NCBI RefSeq assembly: GCF_001311985.1
Contig: NZ_BBCJ01000002.1
Span: forward strand, 62,001 to 126,000
DNA from: Geotalea toluenoxydans JCM 15764
GTDB taxonomy: Bacteria; Desulfobacterota; Desulfuromonadia; Geobacterales; Geobacteraceae
Length of the DNA: 64,000 nt
Direction: 5' to 3'
Shown: piece by piece, positions 1 through 8,695 of the stretch
How the letters are laid out: each line of letters begins with the position of its first letter
How positions within the stretch are numbered: position 1 is the stretch's first letter
Made by a program: the position numbers and the translations under genes
Notes under the pieces: model-generated
Databases searched by the model: none
What the model was told of the DNA's origin: nothing
Seen by the model: the letters and a program-made list of their open reading frames with translations, nothing else

Positions 1-739
1 TCGATTAATTCGAGTCCGTGGCTTTGGAGGAAGGTCTGAAGGGGTTTTATGGAATGATAGCAGAGATGTTCGTGATAAATGGTATCGAACAGTTTGTTTT
101 CCAGTATATGGGGGAGATATGACACCTCAAAACAGAATATGCCGTCCTGGTCCAGTAATGCCGCAATGCCGTCCGCCATGTCTCCCATGTTGTCGGCATG
201 GGCAAAAACATTATTTGCCGTTATGATGGATGCCCTGCCATGTTTTTCCCTGATTAGGCAGGCGAGTTCTTTCGTGAAAAAGGCGGGGATGGTCTCGATC
301 CCCGAAGCGGTTGCCTTTTCTGCAATGGTTTTTGCCGGATCGATCCCCAGGACACGCAGGCCATGGTTTTTAAAGAAGCGAAGCATGAGCCGTCGTTACT
401 GCCGATGTCAACGACTAACCCTGAGGCTGGGGGTGATGCGTACATCATGATTTCATCGGCATATTTCCTGAAATGCTCGACCAACCCCAGAGAAACAGAT
501 GTTTCATAGGTGTAATTCGCGAAGAGAACTTCAGGATTAACCACATCGCAGAGCTGAACATGTCCACACGACCGGCAGAGATATACGTCGAGCGGGAAAT
601 ATTCCTGCTGCTCCCCCCGCCGCGATGCTGGAACGTACTCATCGGCAATCGGGGTCTGAGGATAGGGAAGGACAATTTTCAGATCATTGCTGGTGCATAA
701 CCGACAGGTGGTTTTGTGAATAAAGTTAGCTGCAGGCAC
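1..739 (-). CDS. Zinc-binding C-methyltransferase, class I SAM (partial, one frameshift)
   Basis: The N-terminal part has paired cysteines (CRLC near residues 13-16, CRSC near 55-58) typical of the putative zinc-binding domain of sugar C-methyltransferases, followed by a class I SAM-binding motif VVDIGSNDGS. NDP-hexose C-methyltransferases of this type add a methyl group to a ketosugar carbon. The frame breaks near 387: one base is missing between GGC TC and ATG CTT. Beyond it the other frame continues as family-like sequence (helix and HxxxY-type region) to the window edge, so the C-terminus lies outside. It is the last visible gene of the minus-strand radical SAM operon, 17 bases after the SDR stop. 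Substrate unknown. The family is fairly sure; the precise reaction is not. Confidence 0.75.
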
Positions 740-756
740 TCAGAAACTCCTCGATG

Positions 757-1485
757 TCAAATTTTGCGGGCAAGTGATGGCTGCGCTTGAAGCGATATGC
801 CCCCGTCAACGATGATGTCCTGACCAGTTAAGAAGGAAGCCGCAGGGCTGCATAGAAATGCGATAACGCTGGCAATTTCAGCTGCGGTACCCATTCTGCC
901 CAGAGGCGTAATTTTGCTGAACAGGTCGCACAGATCCGGGTTTTGTTGATAATATTCCCGTGATTCTTCCTTTATGAAAATGCTGGGAGATACCGTGTTG
1001 ACCCTGATACCACGGCAGCCGAGGGAAACCGCGTAATATCTGGCCAGCTGATTCAGCCCTGCTTTGGCAACGTGATATCCGACCGGTTGTTCGTCTGCTA
1101 CCAGGTGACTGACAATGGAGCTGGTCAGAACTATGGAATTGCTGGACGAGTCGGTAAATTCGCCTGCCAAATGATCGATTATTCTTTTTGTTGTCGTAAG
1201 GCTCGTCTGCAACTCCCCCGTCCATGCGTCATCATTTCCCTTGTAGCGATGGGCAAAAACCAGATTGGAGAGCTTGCCGCGCTCCAGAATAGTTCCAATT
1301 ATGTTGATGAAGTGAGCTTCATCCGTAAAATCCATAGTCCAATACCTGATATGGCCAGTAACGTCGTCCTGCTTTTCCGGTCGGCGCTTGCCGATAACTG
1401 AAACTGCGTGCCCCTGTGAGAGCATGATTTTGGCTGTTTCTCTGCCTATACCGCGTGTGCCGCCAATGATAAGAGTATGGATCAT
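757..1485 (-). CDS. SDR-family NAD(P)-dependent oxidoreductase
   Basis: This 242-residue short-chain dehydrogenase has the nucleotide-binding motif GGTRGIG at residues 8-14, a serine cluster (LTSSIVS) ahead of the catalytic YHVAK (YxxxK), and the C-terminal LTGQDIIVDGG characteristic of classical SDRs. It probably oxidises or reduces a hydroxyl or keto group on a soluble intermediate. Its ATG overlaps the stop of the upstream cupin gene by 4 bases, so the two are translationally coupled. Given its neighbours (C-methyltransferases, glycosyltransferase) a nucleotide-sugar or free-sugar substrate is the best guess, but nothing in the protein fixes this. Confidence 0.88.
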   Translation of the reverse strand: MIHTLIIGGTRGIGRETAKIMLSQGHAVSVIGKRRPEKQDDVTGHIRYWTMDFTDEAHFINIIGTILERGKLSNLVFAHRYKGNDDAWTGELQTSLTTTKRIIDHLAGEFTDSSSNSIVLTSSIVSHLVADEQPVGYHVAKAGLNQLARYYAVSLGCRGIRVNTVSPSIFIKEESREYYQQNPDLCDLFSKITPLGRMGTAAEIASVIAFLCSPAASFLTGQDIIVDGGISLQAQPSLARKI

Positions 1486-2009
1486 GCAGATTTCCCCATT
1501 TCATAAATCTTGTTCTGAATAAACAATTGCCCGGCCTCAATCTCGTTTTCCTTGGGGGACCATTCCGCAAATGTCATGTCTGTTCGAATGAACGGCCCAT
1601 TTGTGGTTTCGTGGAATACAAAATAGTCCGAACGGATAACCAGGGTATGAAACAGGATTTTATCCAGCCTGAAATAAAAACAGAGCCCTGATGCAGGTTC
1701 TCCCAGTTCAATGCATTTTAGAGCTTTGCCGTCATTATCAAATAAAATGACATCGGCACGTCCTTCGATGACGTGGAATGATTCTGATTTCCCTGTATGA
1801 AGATGGGGGCGTATGTAGTTTGCCTTCCCAAGTACTACCAACATCTCGTGGAGATTATTCGTCTCATCTGGATGAGCACAGAGGCGAGCCCGCTTTCTTG
1901 GATTTCCGGCAGCGTGCAGTTTCAATCCCTCGATATAAGATTGATTTACGCAGACGACGCCATCCAGCGCATACAGCACTTCATCGTTTACAACGGATAT
2001 ATTCACCAT
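1482..2009 (-). CDS. WbuC-like cupin-fold metalloprotein
   Basis: The protein (about 175 residues from the chosen start) contains the short cupin metal-site pattern HLHTGKSESFHVIEG and matches the WbuC type of small cupin found in O-antigen and capsule clusters. Its exact role there is not established; isomerase or metal-dependent sugar-modifying roles are possible. I chose ATG at 2009 because it is preceded by AGGAG and gives the expected MVNISVVNDEVLY N-terminus; an ORF start 54 bases further upstream lacks this support and lies deep in the preceding gene. It overlaps the upstream methyltransferase-like gene by 29 bases and the downstream SDR by 4, fitting one operon. Confidence 0.72.
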   Translation of the reverse strand: MVNISVVNDEVLYALDGVVCVNQSYIEGLKLHAAGNPRKRARLCAHPDETNNLHEMLVVLGKANYIRPHLHTGKSESFHVIEGRADVILFDNDGKALKCIELGEPASGLCFYFRLDKILFHTLVIRSDYFVFHETTNGPFIRTDMTFAEWSPKENEIEAGQLFIQNKIYEMGKSA

Positions 2010-3240
2010 GTCTCCTGATAGCGAGCTTGCTTGCCGGGAAAATCGACCTGAACCGACCGCCATTCACCTGGAACTGATGGTGCCGAGCTATCACTTTTTC
2101 TTCGTTCAGTGGATTAAGGCCGAGCAGGCAGAGAGCAATCTGTCCGTTATGAAGTACGGAAGACGGAACGATCGGAAGGCGGGAACCGGGCATGTGCAGC
2201 CCTTGGCGATTAGGGTCATCATCGATTACGCACTCGATTAAATCCTGCAGCCCTAACAGATTGACGAATGAGCACGTCAGGTGACCGGCGCCAAGAATCG
2301 CAATTTTGCTGCCCTGACTTTTATATTCGTTAAGAACTTGATGATATTGTGCCTTTTCGGATGCAAAGGCAGCAAGATAGCCATTGGATAGAGTGCGTTC
2401 TTCTTCCTTTTCTGCTTCTGTAACGGTAAGAGCAGCAGAGTTGTCAGTTGCCGCTCTCACAAATGCCACCAGAGAATTCTCCAGTGGGTACTGGTAGTTC
2501 TCAATTCGTTCAACCTTGAACCCGTGAGACTCAAGACAGGCACGAAGGGTAGTCGGTGTGAAGTAGAGTACGTGTTCTTCCCAAATAGCACTGTAATCTT
2601 TCGTGGTCAGAACAGTTGTACAATCAGGTGCTTCAAACGCCATCAGCGCACCAGGCTTTATAATTTTCTTGAGGGCGGCAAGAAAGGCACCTGTGTCGTG
2701 GGCATGTTCCAGGACATGGCGGACAAGGAGGATATCCGGCCGTTCATGTGCAGAAGATATATCTTTAATGGTTTTGCCGCGTGACAGGCGTTCCTGGACA
2801 GTCTCGATTTCGATTTTGTTTCCATCCATTCCCAGATCATGCGGAGATATTCGCCAGGTGGTATGGATACCTCGTTCCCTAAGCCGCTCCAGCAGTGTGT
2901 CATCCTTGTAGCTGATTCCAGCTGCCACACACTCTTTCTTTGTTTTGATTGGATCACATAACAGGCCTGCAAGGTGGTCGAGATGCCCTTCCGGCTCGTT
3001 GTACATGATCCAAGGGAAACGCGGCACAATTTCAGCGACCGGAGGCGGGGAGGATAACTGCAGCAAGCCACAGGAACTGCAGGCAACCATCACCAAGGAA
3101 TGGGTATATTCCGGTATGGTAGCCGCAGAGGTAAAACGATTGGACAGCACCTGTAAACCCAGGTCCAAGTGTTTTCCTTGCAGCAAGTTGTTACAACCGC
3201 GGCAGTTATGGTTACTGGATAAATTCAATTTCTTTCCCAT
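1981..3240 (-). CDS. C-methyltransferase-family protein with a degenerate SAM motif
   Basis: This 419-residue protein has the three-part plan of sugar C-methyltransferases: an N-terminal cysteine zinc site (CRGC near 14-17, CSSC near 54-57), a central methyltransferase-like domain with DILLVRHVLEHAHD and the EEHVLYF motif, and a C-terminal Rossmann-like domain (IAILGAGHL near 315-323). The usual glycine-rich SAM motif (E/D-I-G-S-N-D-G) is replaced by AAGISYKDDTLL, losing the acidic residue and the second glycine. It may use SAM poorly, or have another role such as a ketosugar deformylase or isomerase partner. It sits between a radical SAM gene and the WbuC-like cupin in the minus-strand operon. 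Confidence 0.8.
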   Translation of the reverse strand: MGKKLNLSSNHNCRGCNNLLQGKHLDLGLQVLSNRFTSAATIPEYTHSLVMVACSSCGLLQLSSPPPVAEIVPRFPWIMYNEPEGHLDHLAGLLCDPIKTKKECVAAGISYKDDTLLERLRERGIHTTWRISPHDLGMDGNKIEIETVQERLSRGKTIKDISSAHERPDILLVRHVLEHAHDTGAFLAALKKIIKPGALMAFEAPDCTTVLTTKDYSAIWEEHVLYFTPTTLRACLESHGFKVERIENYQYPLENSLVAFVRAATDNSAALTVTEAEKEEERTLSNGYLAAFASEKAQYHQVLNEYKSQGSKIAILGAGHLTCSFVNLLGLQDLIECVIDDDPNRQGLHMPGSRLPIVPSSVLHNGQIALCLLGLNPLNEEKVIARHHQFQVNGGRFRSIFPASKLAIRRHGEYIRCKR

Positions 3241-3266
3241 TGATGTTCAAGATCAAATGATACGGC

Positions 3267-4205
3267 TTAATTTTCCCTCAACCTTGATACTTTATTTCTG
3301 ATCAGTTGAGCATTTTGTTCTCCGAATTGCTCCGCCCGCTCGTTCACGGTAATGTTGTTTTGCTGTGCTTTAACGATGAGGTCTGCGGCCGCATCAAGGA
3401 CAGAGCTGGATATAAGGTTGCTGCAAAACTGACGATTCTCCGGAACAACCATGATCCGTCTGATTCCCGCCCTGATGCAGCATTCCACAAATCCATCCAA
3501 CTCAGATTGGGAAGCGTTATCGTCCATTACGATATATTTGACTGTAATCGGCCCGGTTTGAGCATAGTGGCTCAGGTTGTCCCAGACAGTATCAAAAAAA
3601 TCTCTGCCTTTGATTCGTTCATAAACGGCTCTGCTCCCTGCATCTACGCTTACCTGTAGGTCAATAACCCCAGAACTCGCTCCCAAAGCAATCAACTGGG
3701 AATATTTGATAGCATTTGTATTGATAAATTGATGGATACCGCAACCCATCAAATACTCGGCTACGAAAGGAAAAGCACCATAAAGTGTTACCTCGCCTCC
3801 ACCCCAATGAACTGTGCCGCTTGGGTTCAGATACCTGAAATCTATGATCTCCTTGATAATGGCTCGGAGATCATGTCTCCGTAGCTGGAAATTGTAGTTT
3901 TCATCGACGCAATAAACACAGCGTAAATGGCATTCTTGCCAGTCGTTGATAACCAGGTGGTCGATCAAATACCCGCTTGATGCCCAGTTCTTTTCTACAA
4001 ATTGCGGACAATCTTGACAAGGAGACGTTCCCCGCTGATTTAGATAGGTTAGCTGGTTCCGAAAAGTGACGATTTCTTCGGTTGGGAATTTTGTGCCACT
4101 GAAGCCTAAACGTGTATGGCCATCCATGGCATGGGCGGAAGTACAGAGGGAGAGAAAGTCGGGGCCGATGTTTATTGACGCCTCTAAATTTCTACAGCTT
4201 TTCAT
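3267..4205 (-). CDS. Radical SAM protein with an extra N-terminal cysteine pair
   Basis: Cysteines C92, C96 and C99 in CHLRCVYC form the CxxxCxxC site that binds the SAM-coordinating 4Fe-4S cluster; WGGGE follows at about residue 134 as the SAM-binding GGE motif. A further pair, CQDC at 63-66, precedes the core and may belong to a second metal site or structural knot. Length 312. There is no full SPASM domain at the C-terminus. The start ATG at 4205 has a GAGAG-type ribosome site. It lies in the operon, 91 bases after the next radical SAM gene. Substrate unknown; a sugar or small peptide is possible. Confidence 0.85.
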   Translation of the reverse strand: MKSCRNLEASINIGPDFLSLCTSAHAMDGHTRLGFSGTKFPTEEIVTFRNQLTYLNQRGTSPCQDCPQFVEKNWASSGYLIDHLVINDWQECHLRCVYCVDENYNFQLRRHDLRAIIKEIIDFRYLNPSGTVHWGGGEVTLYGAFPFVAEYLMGCGIHQFINTNAIKYSQLIALGASSGVIDLQVSVDAGSRAVYERIKGRDFFDTVWDNLSHYAQTGPITVKYIVMDDNASQSELDGFVECCIRAGIRRIMVVPENRQFCSNLISSSVLDAAADLIVKAQQNNITVNERAEQFGEQNAQLIRNKVSRLREN

Positions 4206-4296
4206 TTTGCTCTCTCACTGTTGTTGTGCCCACAGTCAACATGCAGCTTTCGCCACTCTGAACGTACTACAACAAAGATGGGTTGTTGTTGCAAAA

Positions 4297-5367
4297 TCAC
4301 AGAAACTCCAGGTGCTCAGGCGCTGCATCCAGATATTCAATGACCATCTTGTTGCTCCCATCCACTACACAATGGTGGTTGCAGACTTTTGACGGGTCAA
4401 TGGTGTAAAACCTGTTCTTATCCGAAAGCCATAACTCCCTGAACCCTTTCTCCTTAATCGAGCCAAGCAACCCTTCCTCCAGATTATAGGCCTTGTCGTG
4501 GCATGAATAGACATTGAGGTCGGCGCCGATCACCGGGGTAATCTGCAGATACGGGCACCAGTTGTAGGCCTTGGCAAAGGTTTCCAGTTGAGTATGGTAG
4601 GAATCGAAGATCTCAAAATCTTTACTGGCATACTCCGCTATCGCCCTGCCGGTCTGGTCCTTCACGGTATTAAAGATCGGATCGTGGTATTCGTTATTCT
4701 CATGACCGTTGTTGCTGACGATACAAGGGGAAACCTTGACGCTATTGACGCCGGTGTTGCGGAGGAGCTTGATCATTTCGTAGATGTGATGACAGTTTTT
4801 GTGGTCAACGACAATGCAAACCCCCAGATAGCATGGCCCATTCAGTTTCTTGAACTGCTCCATGTTGTGGATGATCCTGGTGAACTCTCCATCGGGGCAG
4901 CCGCGGTAATCCCGGTAGCTGGCGTCATCCCAGCCATCCATGGAAACACGCAGCCATGTTGCATGTTGGGCAAATACCCTGGCAACGTCGCCAGTGAGGC
5001 GCGAACCGTTGGTGAGTGCAGCAAATTTAATCGGGCTCTCAGCCAGCTTCTCAACCGTTTCCAAAAGATGGGGATAACAGAAGGGATCGCCACCACCACT
5101 GAAAGTCACCGCCTTAACCCCCATTGCCACCAGATCATCGATGATTTCCAGCATTTTCTCCCTGGGGATGTAATCCTTCAGGTTCATATCCTGGCCCAAC
5201 TGGAGGTTTTCAGCGCGGTAGGCGCAGTACCAGCAGTTGTGATTGCAGGCATTGGTCGGCTTGATGCGCACGTTCACCGGGGGGAGGATGTTTTCCGAGG
5301 AGGCGGGCAATGAGGCGAGCTTCTCCGGGAAGTGAAAGATTTTCATTCTGGTGTAAAGTAAGCCCAT
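4297..5367 (-). CDS. Radical SAM/SPASM-type protein
   Basis: The core motif CNHNCWYC gives C41, C45 and C48 for the radical SAM cluster, with SGGGDP (about 105-110) as the GGE-like motif. The C-terminal third has several further cysteines (NWCPY, YSCHDK, VCNHHC) arranged like a SPASM or twitch auxiliary-cluster domain. Such enzymes perform dehydrogenation, epimerisation or carbon-skeleton chemistry on peptides and sugars. Length 356; an internal ATG at 5346 is an alternative start. It begins 9 bases downstream of the methyltransferase stop at 5377, so it is in the same transcript. Confidence 0.87.
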   Translation of the reverse strand: MGLLYTRMKIFHFPEKLASLPASSENILPPVNVRIKPTNACNHNCWYCAYRAENLQLGQDMNLKDYIPREKMLEIIDDLVAMGVKAVTFSGGGDPFCYPHLLETVEKLAESPIKFAALTNGSRLTGDVARVFAQHATWLRVSMDGWDDASYRDYRGCPDGEFTRIIHNMEQFKKLNGPCYLGVCIVVDHKNCHHIYEMIKLLRNTGVNSVKVSPCIVSNNGHENNEYHDPIFNTVKDQTGRAIAEYASKDFEIFDSYHTQLETFAKAYNWCPYLQITPVIGADLNVYSCHDKAYNLEEGLLGSIKEKGFRELWLSDKNRFYTIDPSKVCNHHCVVDGSNKMVIEYLDAAPEHLEFL

Positions 5368-5376
5368 TTGCGCACC

Positions 5377-6039
5377 TTAATCGAAGAATACAAACTCGTA
5401 ATCGCCGCTGTAGCCGAATTCATTGAAGAGCCAGACCCATTCTTCGGGGGTGAAGAAGGCGGCACAGGTCAAAGCCCAGCACTGCAGGTTGAAGAGTTCC
5501 TCTTCCGTGCGGTATCCCTCCACCACCATGTATTTGCTTTTGCCGACCCGTTCCATTTCGCCCAGTGCCTTCTTCAGGTCGGGCAGGTGCAGGTTGTGCA
5601 GGGTGGTGAGCGAGATGGCCAGGTCGAACTCCTTGTCCTTGAATGGGAGGGGATCCTGGGCGCGGTGGAGGAACAGGCTGGTGCGGATCTCTTCCTTGGC
5701 ATTGGCGATGGCATACGCGGAAATGTCGAAACCGGCGATACGTGCCTTCGGCAGCAGCTGCCGCAACTCATGGAGCAGAAAACCTTTGCCGCAGCCGATG
5801 TCCAGAATGGAGGCGTCGGCGGCCAGGTCGTAATCCCTGACCAGCTTTTCCGCGACCGGTTTCCAGCGGCCGTCGTATTTGAATCCGCCATAGCCGTAAC
5901 GCCGCTCTCCATCCCAGAAATCCGCGCCGAATTTTCGTGCCACCTTCATGCACGCCACCTTGTCGTCGCACATGCGGGACAGGTAGTCCCTTTTGGTGCT
6001 TATGTGGAGCGGCGTGAAGTAATTTCTCAAGATTCCCAT
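5377..6039 (-). CDS. Class I SAM-dependent methyltransferase
   Basis: A 220-residue protein with motif I ILDIGCGKGFLLHEL (about 79-93) and the downstream acidic and hydrophobic motif (FDLAISLTTLHNL) of Methyltransf_11/25-type enzymes. The target cannot be read from the sequence; neighbouring genes point to a sugar or biosynthetic intermediate. The start ATG at 6039 is preceded by GAGGA. It follows the transketolase C-terminal subunit by 7 bases and precedes a radical SAM gene, inside the sigma-54 operon. No frame damage is visible in this gene. Confidence 0.85.
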   Translation of the reverse strand: MGILRNYFTPLHISTKRDYLSRMCDDKVACMKVARKFGADFWDGERRYGYGGFKYDGRWKPVAEKLVRDYDLAADASILDIGCGKGFLLHELRQLLPKARIAGFDISAYAIANAKEEIRTSLFLHRAQDPLPFKDKEFDLAISLTTLHNLHLPDLKKALGEMERVGKSKYMVVEGYRTEEELFNLQCWALTCAAFFTPEEWVWLFNEFGYSGDYEFVFFD

Positions 6040-6046
6040 ATCTTCC

Positions 6047-6958
6047 TCAGAGTAAGTGTCTCACTGCTGCGGCGATGGATACGGCGTCAATGCCGAAAAG
6101 CCTGCGCATGCCGGCAGTATCGTGAATTTCATGGATAAAGCGGGAAGGCGCACCCAAGGTGGTCAGGGAGCAGGCCAGGCCGCTTTCCCTGAGGAATTCA
6201 CCCATGGCGGCCCCGAAACCGCAGGAGTGGTAATGTTCTTCGACGGTTAGCACCGCCCCGATCCCCTGCAGTGCTTCGGTGAGGGCCGGCCGGTTCAAGG
6301 GCTGCACCATGGGCACGGAGAGGACACGGGGACGGATGCCGGCGTCGTGGAGGATCTGCACGGCCCTCATGGCCTCTTCGCCGATGGAGCCGTGGCAGAG
6401 GAGGGCGACGGCCTCTCCTTCGGCCAGCACCTGAGGCTTGGTGATGTCCAAGTTCTGCTGCCGATGAATATCAGGCTCACCACGCTTGGCAAGGCGCACA
6501 TAGACGGGGGCCTGGGCCGACAGGGCATATTTCGCGGCCAGACGGGCCTCCACCGGATCGATGGGGGAAAAAACCTCCAGGTTGGGCATGGTGCGGGCCA
6601 GACTCAGATCTTCGATGGAATAGTGGGTCATGCCCTGGGGGGCGTAGGTGACCCCGCTGCCGATGCCTGCCAGAATCACCGGCAGGTCCTGGTAGCAGAT
6701 GTCGTTGCGCACCTGCTCGTAGCAGCGGTAGAGGACAAAGGGGATGATGTTGTAGAGCACCACTTTGTAGCCGGTTATGGCGAGCCCGGCGGCGAAACCG
6801 ATCATGTTCTGCTCGGCTGCCCCCAGGTTTAGGAAGCGGTCAGGGTGCCGGTCCTTGAATGTATCGAAAACACCGAGCCCCGCATCACCGCTGATGATGA
6901 AGATGTCGTCCCGTCCGGCACAAGCGTCGAGGATGGTGTTGATGAAGGCGTTTCTCAT
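6047..6958 (-). CDS. Transketolase, C-terminal (pyrimidine-binding) subunit
   Basis: This 303-residue protein covers the pyrimidine-binding and C-terminal domains of transketolase (NLGAAEQNMIGFAAGLA, then YAPQGMTHYSIEDL and the VLTVEEHYHSCGFG region). Such split transketolases work as a pair with the N-terminal subunit encoded directly upstream; the two overlap by 4 bases. Together they would move a two-carbon ketol unit between sugar phosphates using thiamine diphosphate. A dedicated copy inside a radical SAM and glycosyltransferase operon suggests supply or extension of an unusual sugar backbone rather than central metabolism, which is inference. Confidence 0.88.
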   Translation of the reverse strand: MRNAFINTILDACAGRDDIFIISGDAGLGVFDTFKDRHPDRFLNLGAAEQNMIGFAAGLAITGYKVVLYNIIPFVLYRCYEQVRNDICYQDLPVILAGIGSGVTYAPQGMTHYSIEDLSLARTMPNLEVFSPIDPVEARLAAKYALSAQAPVYVRLAKRGEPDIHRQQNLDITKPQVLAEGEAVALLCHGSIGEEAMRAVQILHDAGIRPRVLSVPMVQPLNRPALTEALQGIGAVLTVEEHYHSCGFGAAMGEFLRESGLACSLTTLGAPSRFIHEIHDTAGMRRLFGIDAVSIAAAVRHLL

Positions 6959-7736
6959 GCCAGTTCCTTTAATGCTGCGGCTTTGTGTTCATCGGTAACC
7001 ACATAGTAATGCCAGATTAGTTGGTCTTCCATGAAGGAAACCCCCTTGCCCTTGGTCGTCCGGGCGATGATCACCTTAGGCCTGCCATGGGCATCTTCTT
7101 CCAGGGCCGCCGTGAGTTCCCGGTGGTCATGGCCGTTCACTTCCAGCGCGTGCCAGCCGAAGGCTTCCCACTTTTCCTTGAGGGGTTCGAAGGCGCAGAT
7201 CTCCGTGGGGCGGCCATACCCCTGCAGGTTGTTATGGTCGATGATGGCGGTAAAGTTGCCGAGGCCGAGCTTCGGCGCGAAGAGCGCCCCTTCCCAGATG
7301 GAGCCTTCCTGGGTCTCGCCGTCGCCGATCAGAGCATAGACCTTGCGCCCGTTGCCTGTTTATTGAAGCCGTAGGCAATTCCCATCCCCATGTTGAAGCC
7401 GTGCCCCAGGGAACCGGCCGAGACTTCGATCCCCTTCTCAGGGGAGCGGTCCAGGTGGGCCGGCAGGGTGCCGTTATCCCGGTAATAGCCTTCAATATCC
7501 TGATCGCTGAGGATGCCGAGGGTGTGGAGCGTCGAATAAAGGGCCATGGCAGCGTGTCCCTTGCTGAGGATGAAGATGTCCCGCTCGCTCCACGGGTCGA
7601 GGTGCAAGGTCCGGCAATAGAGGGTGGCCAGAATGTCGGCGCAGGAGAGACAGGAACCCACATGGGGGCTCTTGGAGCGGTTGGCCATTTCGATGATCGT
7701 CCGTCTAATTTGCGATGCGGTAGCAGGTGTTTTCAT
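6955..7736 (-). CDS. Transketolase, N-terminal (ThDP-binding) subunit (one frameshift)
   Basis: The first frame gives the start of the thiamine-diphosphate domain (SPHVGSCLSCADILATLY, ILSKGHAAMALY, SLGHGFNMGMGIA). Near 7354 one base is missing; the next frame then reads NGRKVYALIGDGETQEG, containing the GDG...N ThDP/Mg motif, and runs to a normal stop at 6955. Repaired length is 260 residues, as expected for this subunit. It overlaps the GT9 gene upstream by 32 bases and the C-terminal subunit downstream by 4. The break is most likely a base-calling error, since both halves are well conserved and the partner subunit is intact. Confidence 0.87.
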
Positions 7737-8685
7737 GGGCTAAGGGGGCTCCTAATATTTCGGCGGCAGCTGCCGCTATATTTCTGGTCTGGAAGTGGGC
7801 CATGCACTCTTTGCCGCTTCGGCACCTTATATCGAAACAGGGCATGGCGGAACACCGGCAGGATGAGCGGAGCAGCTTGCCCCCCGTGTAGAAACAGACC
7901 TCGCTGGGATCGGTGGGGCCGAAGAGGCCGATGACCTTCTTGTGGAAGCCGAAGGCCAGGTGCATTCCCAGGCTGTCGTTGGAGATGATCAGGCGGCAGG
8001 AATTGATCCAGTTCATGTATTCGAAGAGGTTCTTGCGTCCCTCCTGCCAGGAGACGGTGTATCCATGGCGGATGAGGAGCTTTTCCAATTGCTGCCATTT
8101 TGCCATGGGCATACCCTTGACCGGCCACTTTGCCCCCACCTCGAAGTTCAGGCCCACATCGAAGGTTTCCTCCGTGTTCGGAACATAACCGATGACGTAC
8201 TCCTGTCCTTTCCATTGGACGCCAAGCATTTCGATCAGCACTTGCTGCCAGAATCTCTTGTCATTTCCCGAATGCTTGCCCTCGATGTAGCTGATGAAGT
8301 CGAGCCCCTTTTCATAGGCATGGTAGCTGCCGCTGATGGTCTCGAAGCGGAAGCCGTATTTGACCCAGGCGTCAATCATGTCGGCCAGGGCGCAGACGCC
8401 GGGAATTTTTTCCAGGTTGATGAGCACGTCGAACTTTTCCTTCATCAACTGGAAGGGAACGAAATTGTCCCAGACCAGGAGCCGGTCGATGTGGGGATTG
8501 CGGTAGAGGAGCGGTTCGGCGTGTTCCGAGACGAGCCAGGTAATCTGGGAGTCCTGGTATCTCTCTTTCAGCGCCGAGAGGATCGGAGTGGTCCGCAGGA
8601 CGTCCCCCAGGCTGGGGACCTTGCCGATCTCCGGGTCCAGGGTTTCAGAATAGCCGAGCTTGATGACGAGTATCTTAGTGCACAT
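7705..8685 (-). CDS. Glycosyltransferase family 9 (heptosyltransferase-like)
   Basis: A 326-residue GT-B protein whose N-terminus (ILVIKLGYSETLDP...SLGDVLRTTPILSALKERY) and C-terminal donor-site region (LIISNDSLGMHLAFGFHKKVIGLFGPTDP) match GT9 enzymes, which transfer ADP-heptose or related sugars in lipopolysaccharide core synthesis. A cysteine-rich tail (CRCSAMPCFDIRC...C) is seen in several GT9 relatives. It is the only clear glycosyltransferase in the operon, so it probably attaches the sugar built by its neighbours to a surface glycan. The downstream transketolase gene begins inside its 3' end. Confidence 0.85.
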   Translation of the reverse strand: MCTKILVIKLGYSETLDPEIGKVPSLGDVLRTTPILSALKERYQDSQITWLVSEHAEPLLYRNPHIDRLLVWDNFVPFQLMKEKFDVLINLEKIPGVCALADMIDAWVKYGFRFETISGSYHAYEKGLDFISYIEGKHSGNDKRFWQQVLIEMLGVQWKGQEYVIGYVPNTEETFDVGLNFEVGAKWPVKGMPMAKWQQLEKLLIRHGYTVSWQEGRKNLFEYMNWINSCRLIISNDSLGMHLAFGFHKKVIGLFGPTDPSEVCFYTGGKLLRSSCRCSAMPCFDIRCRSGKECMAHFQTRNIAAAAAEILGAPLAHENTCYRIAN

Positions 8686-8695
8686 GGCGCCTCTG

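Noticed and set aside
4588..5313. A 241-residue plus-strand open frame opposite a radical SAM gene
   Set aside because: The minus strand carries clear CxxxCxxC and cysteine-rich motifs; the plus frame has none and no ribosome site.
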